Assembly (NCBI GenBank): GCA_005879255.1
Contig: VBKY01000184.1
Span: forward strand, 1 to 43,499
Length of the DNA stretch: 43,499 nt
Direction: 5' to 3'
Source: Deltaproteobacteria bacterium
GTDB lineage: Bacteria > Desulfobacterota_B > Binatia > UBA9968
Below are positions 42,784 to 43,499 of this stretch, in pieces. Under the pieces are notes generated by a model. The model saw only the letters and a list, made by a program, of their open reading frames with translations, did no database searches and was not told the origin of the DNA. The position numbers and the translations under genes were made by a program. Each line of letters begins with the position of its first letter. Position 1 is the first letter of the stretch.

Positions 42784-43499
42784 TTAGTGGAGCGATTCGA
42801 ATAATGACGATGCGACTCGCAGAGTTACGTCGGACGGCGGCTTGACTAGCTTGATAAACGGAATCGGATCGTCCGCCATTGTCAGCGGTTCTATTCTTGT
42901 TGGCGGTGTGGCCGTTAGACCCTCGACCCAATGAAATTTTAATATTGCCTCGTTGCCCTTGAGGTCGAAAAGCTCCAATCGATTGAAGTCCGCCTTCACC
43001 TTGCCTTCGCCTGCGAAAAACCACGTCAATGGCTGGTTTACCTTCATCAGATGTATCGGCCCGATCCGCTGTTCGATCGTCACTAAGCCTGGTATCGACT
43101 GCAAACGTTGGATCGATGCCGGGTGAAATGCCACGACGGCGCCGATGTTGTAAAGGCGCAAGTAATTTCGCAGCTCTTCGTCGGAGAGAGTTTGAACCTC
43201 CTTTTTGAACAATCTACCGGAGTGAAACTCGGCAAAATGGTGACGATCGTTGTAGAGATTAATCGGTCCACCGATCAGCTGACGGCCGGTCAGATACGGC
43301 AGCAACGAAGAAAGATAAACTCCGTCATAGACGAAACCGGTTTCGTCGCCGGACTCTTCAAACAGCACTCTTCCGGCGAGTGACGCATCGCGCTCGACCC
43401 ACTGAGCGATCCGGTTCAGCCCCGGATTGGTCCGAGAACGCAGTTGCAGCTTGCCGGTCGATTCAGTTTGAAAAAGATTGATCACGAACGCGAGTAGGG
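42784..43499 (-). CDS. C-terminal soluble domain of a larger (probably membrane) protein, partial
   Basis: The minus-strand frame is open to the window edge, with hydrophobic residues 'LLAFVINLFQ' just inside it; GTG 43485 is thus unlikely to be the true start. The 233+ visible residues form a soluble domain: 'NPGLNRIAQWVERDASLAGRVLFEE' and 'IGAVVAFHPASIQRLQSIPGL' recall the C-terminal domain of large integral-membrane proteins such as the YfhO or PTPS-related glycosyltransferase-like groups. The name is uncertain. It converges on the GT39-like gene with a gap of 12 bp, and suggests that the glycosyltransferase cluster continues to the right. Confidence 0.6.
   Translation of the reverse strand, partial: LLAFVINLFQTESTGKLQLRSRTNPGLNRIAQWVERDASLAGRVLFEESGDETGFVYDGVYLSSLLPYLTGRQLIGGPINLYNDRHHFAEFHSGRLFKKEVQTLSDEELRNYLRLYNIGAVVAFHPASIQRLQSIPGLVTIEQRIGPIHLMKVNQPLTWFFAGEGKVKADFNRLELFDLKGNEAILKFHWVEGLTATPPTRIEPLTMADDPIPFIKLVKPPSDVTLRVASSLFESLH

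Overview
The window looks like a chromosomal segment of an uncultured, Gram-negative, deltaproteobacteria-like environmental bacterium. The Binatota (Binatia), Tectomicrobia or Rokubacteria type is the best guess. The reasons are an outer-membrane toolkit (BamD, TolC, RND pump, porin, many lipoproteins), a UbiA/UbiD quinone pair, NMT1/THI5-like binding proteins, luciferase-like oxidoreductases, COG2159 amidohydrolases, and palindromic repeats in nearly every gap. Taxonomy is inference; there is no rRNA, tRNA or CRISPR array.

Region 1 (1-11.4 kb) is catabolic. It holds the tail of a possible TRAP permease, a DUF1989 protein, a minus-strand pair (UbiD-like decarboxylase plus ABC-type binding protein), and a long plus-strand run: luciferase-like oxidoreductase, second UbiD-like decarboxylase, a complete three-subunit molybdenum hydroxylase (FAD, 2Fe-2S and Mo subunits), a TPR lipoprotein and a secreted cyclase-family hydrolase. 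Uptake, hydroxylation, decarboxylation and hydrolysis fit degradation of an aromatic or heteroaromatic acid; the substrate is unknown. No ubiX (prenyl-FMN synthase) is present.

Region 2 (11.4-25.2 kb) is cell envelope. A TolC/adaptor/RND efflux operon has a good sigma70 promoter and a terminator, followed by an orphan adaptor. Then come a BamD with a roughly 370-residue repetitive extension, an IPT/TIG-like lipoprotein, a porin with a textbook terminator, and two convergent paralogous TPR lipoproteins.

Region 3 (25.2-27.6 kb) is a minus-strand ubiD-ubiA pair with an ATGA overlap, probably for menaquinone (futalosine-type) or ubiquinone synthesis.

Region 4 (27.7-43.5 kb) is glycosylation-like and visibly shaped by duplication and decay. 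It holds three intact TMTC-like membrane proteins with C-terminal TPRs, one GT39-like membrane protein with TPRs, a polyprenyl-phosphate sugar synthase-like GT2, a radical SAM protein, two amidohydrolases, and three gene remnants (a GT39/TPR pseudogene, a TMTC N-terminal stub and a ubiD 5' stub). The GT2 could make a lipid-linked sugar used by the GT-C/TPR proteins, a bacterial parallel to eukaryotic Dol-P-Man plus TMTC O-mannosylation. This is the most interesting hypothesis in the window.
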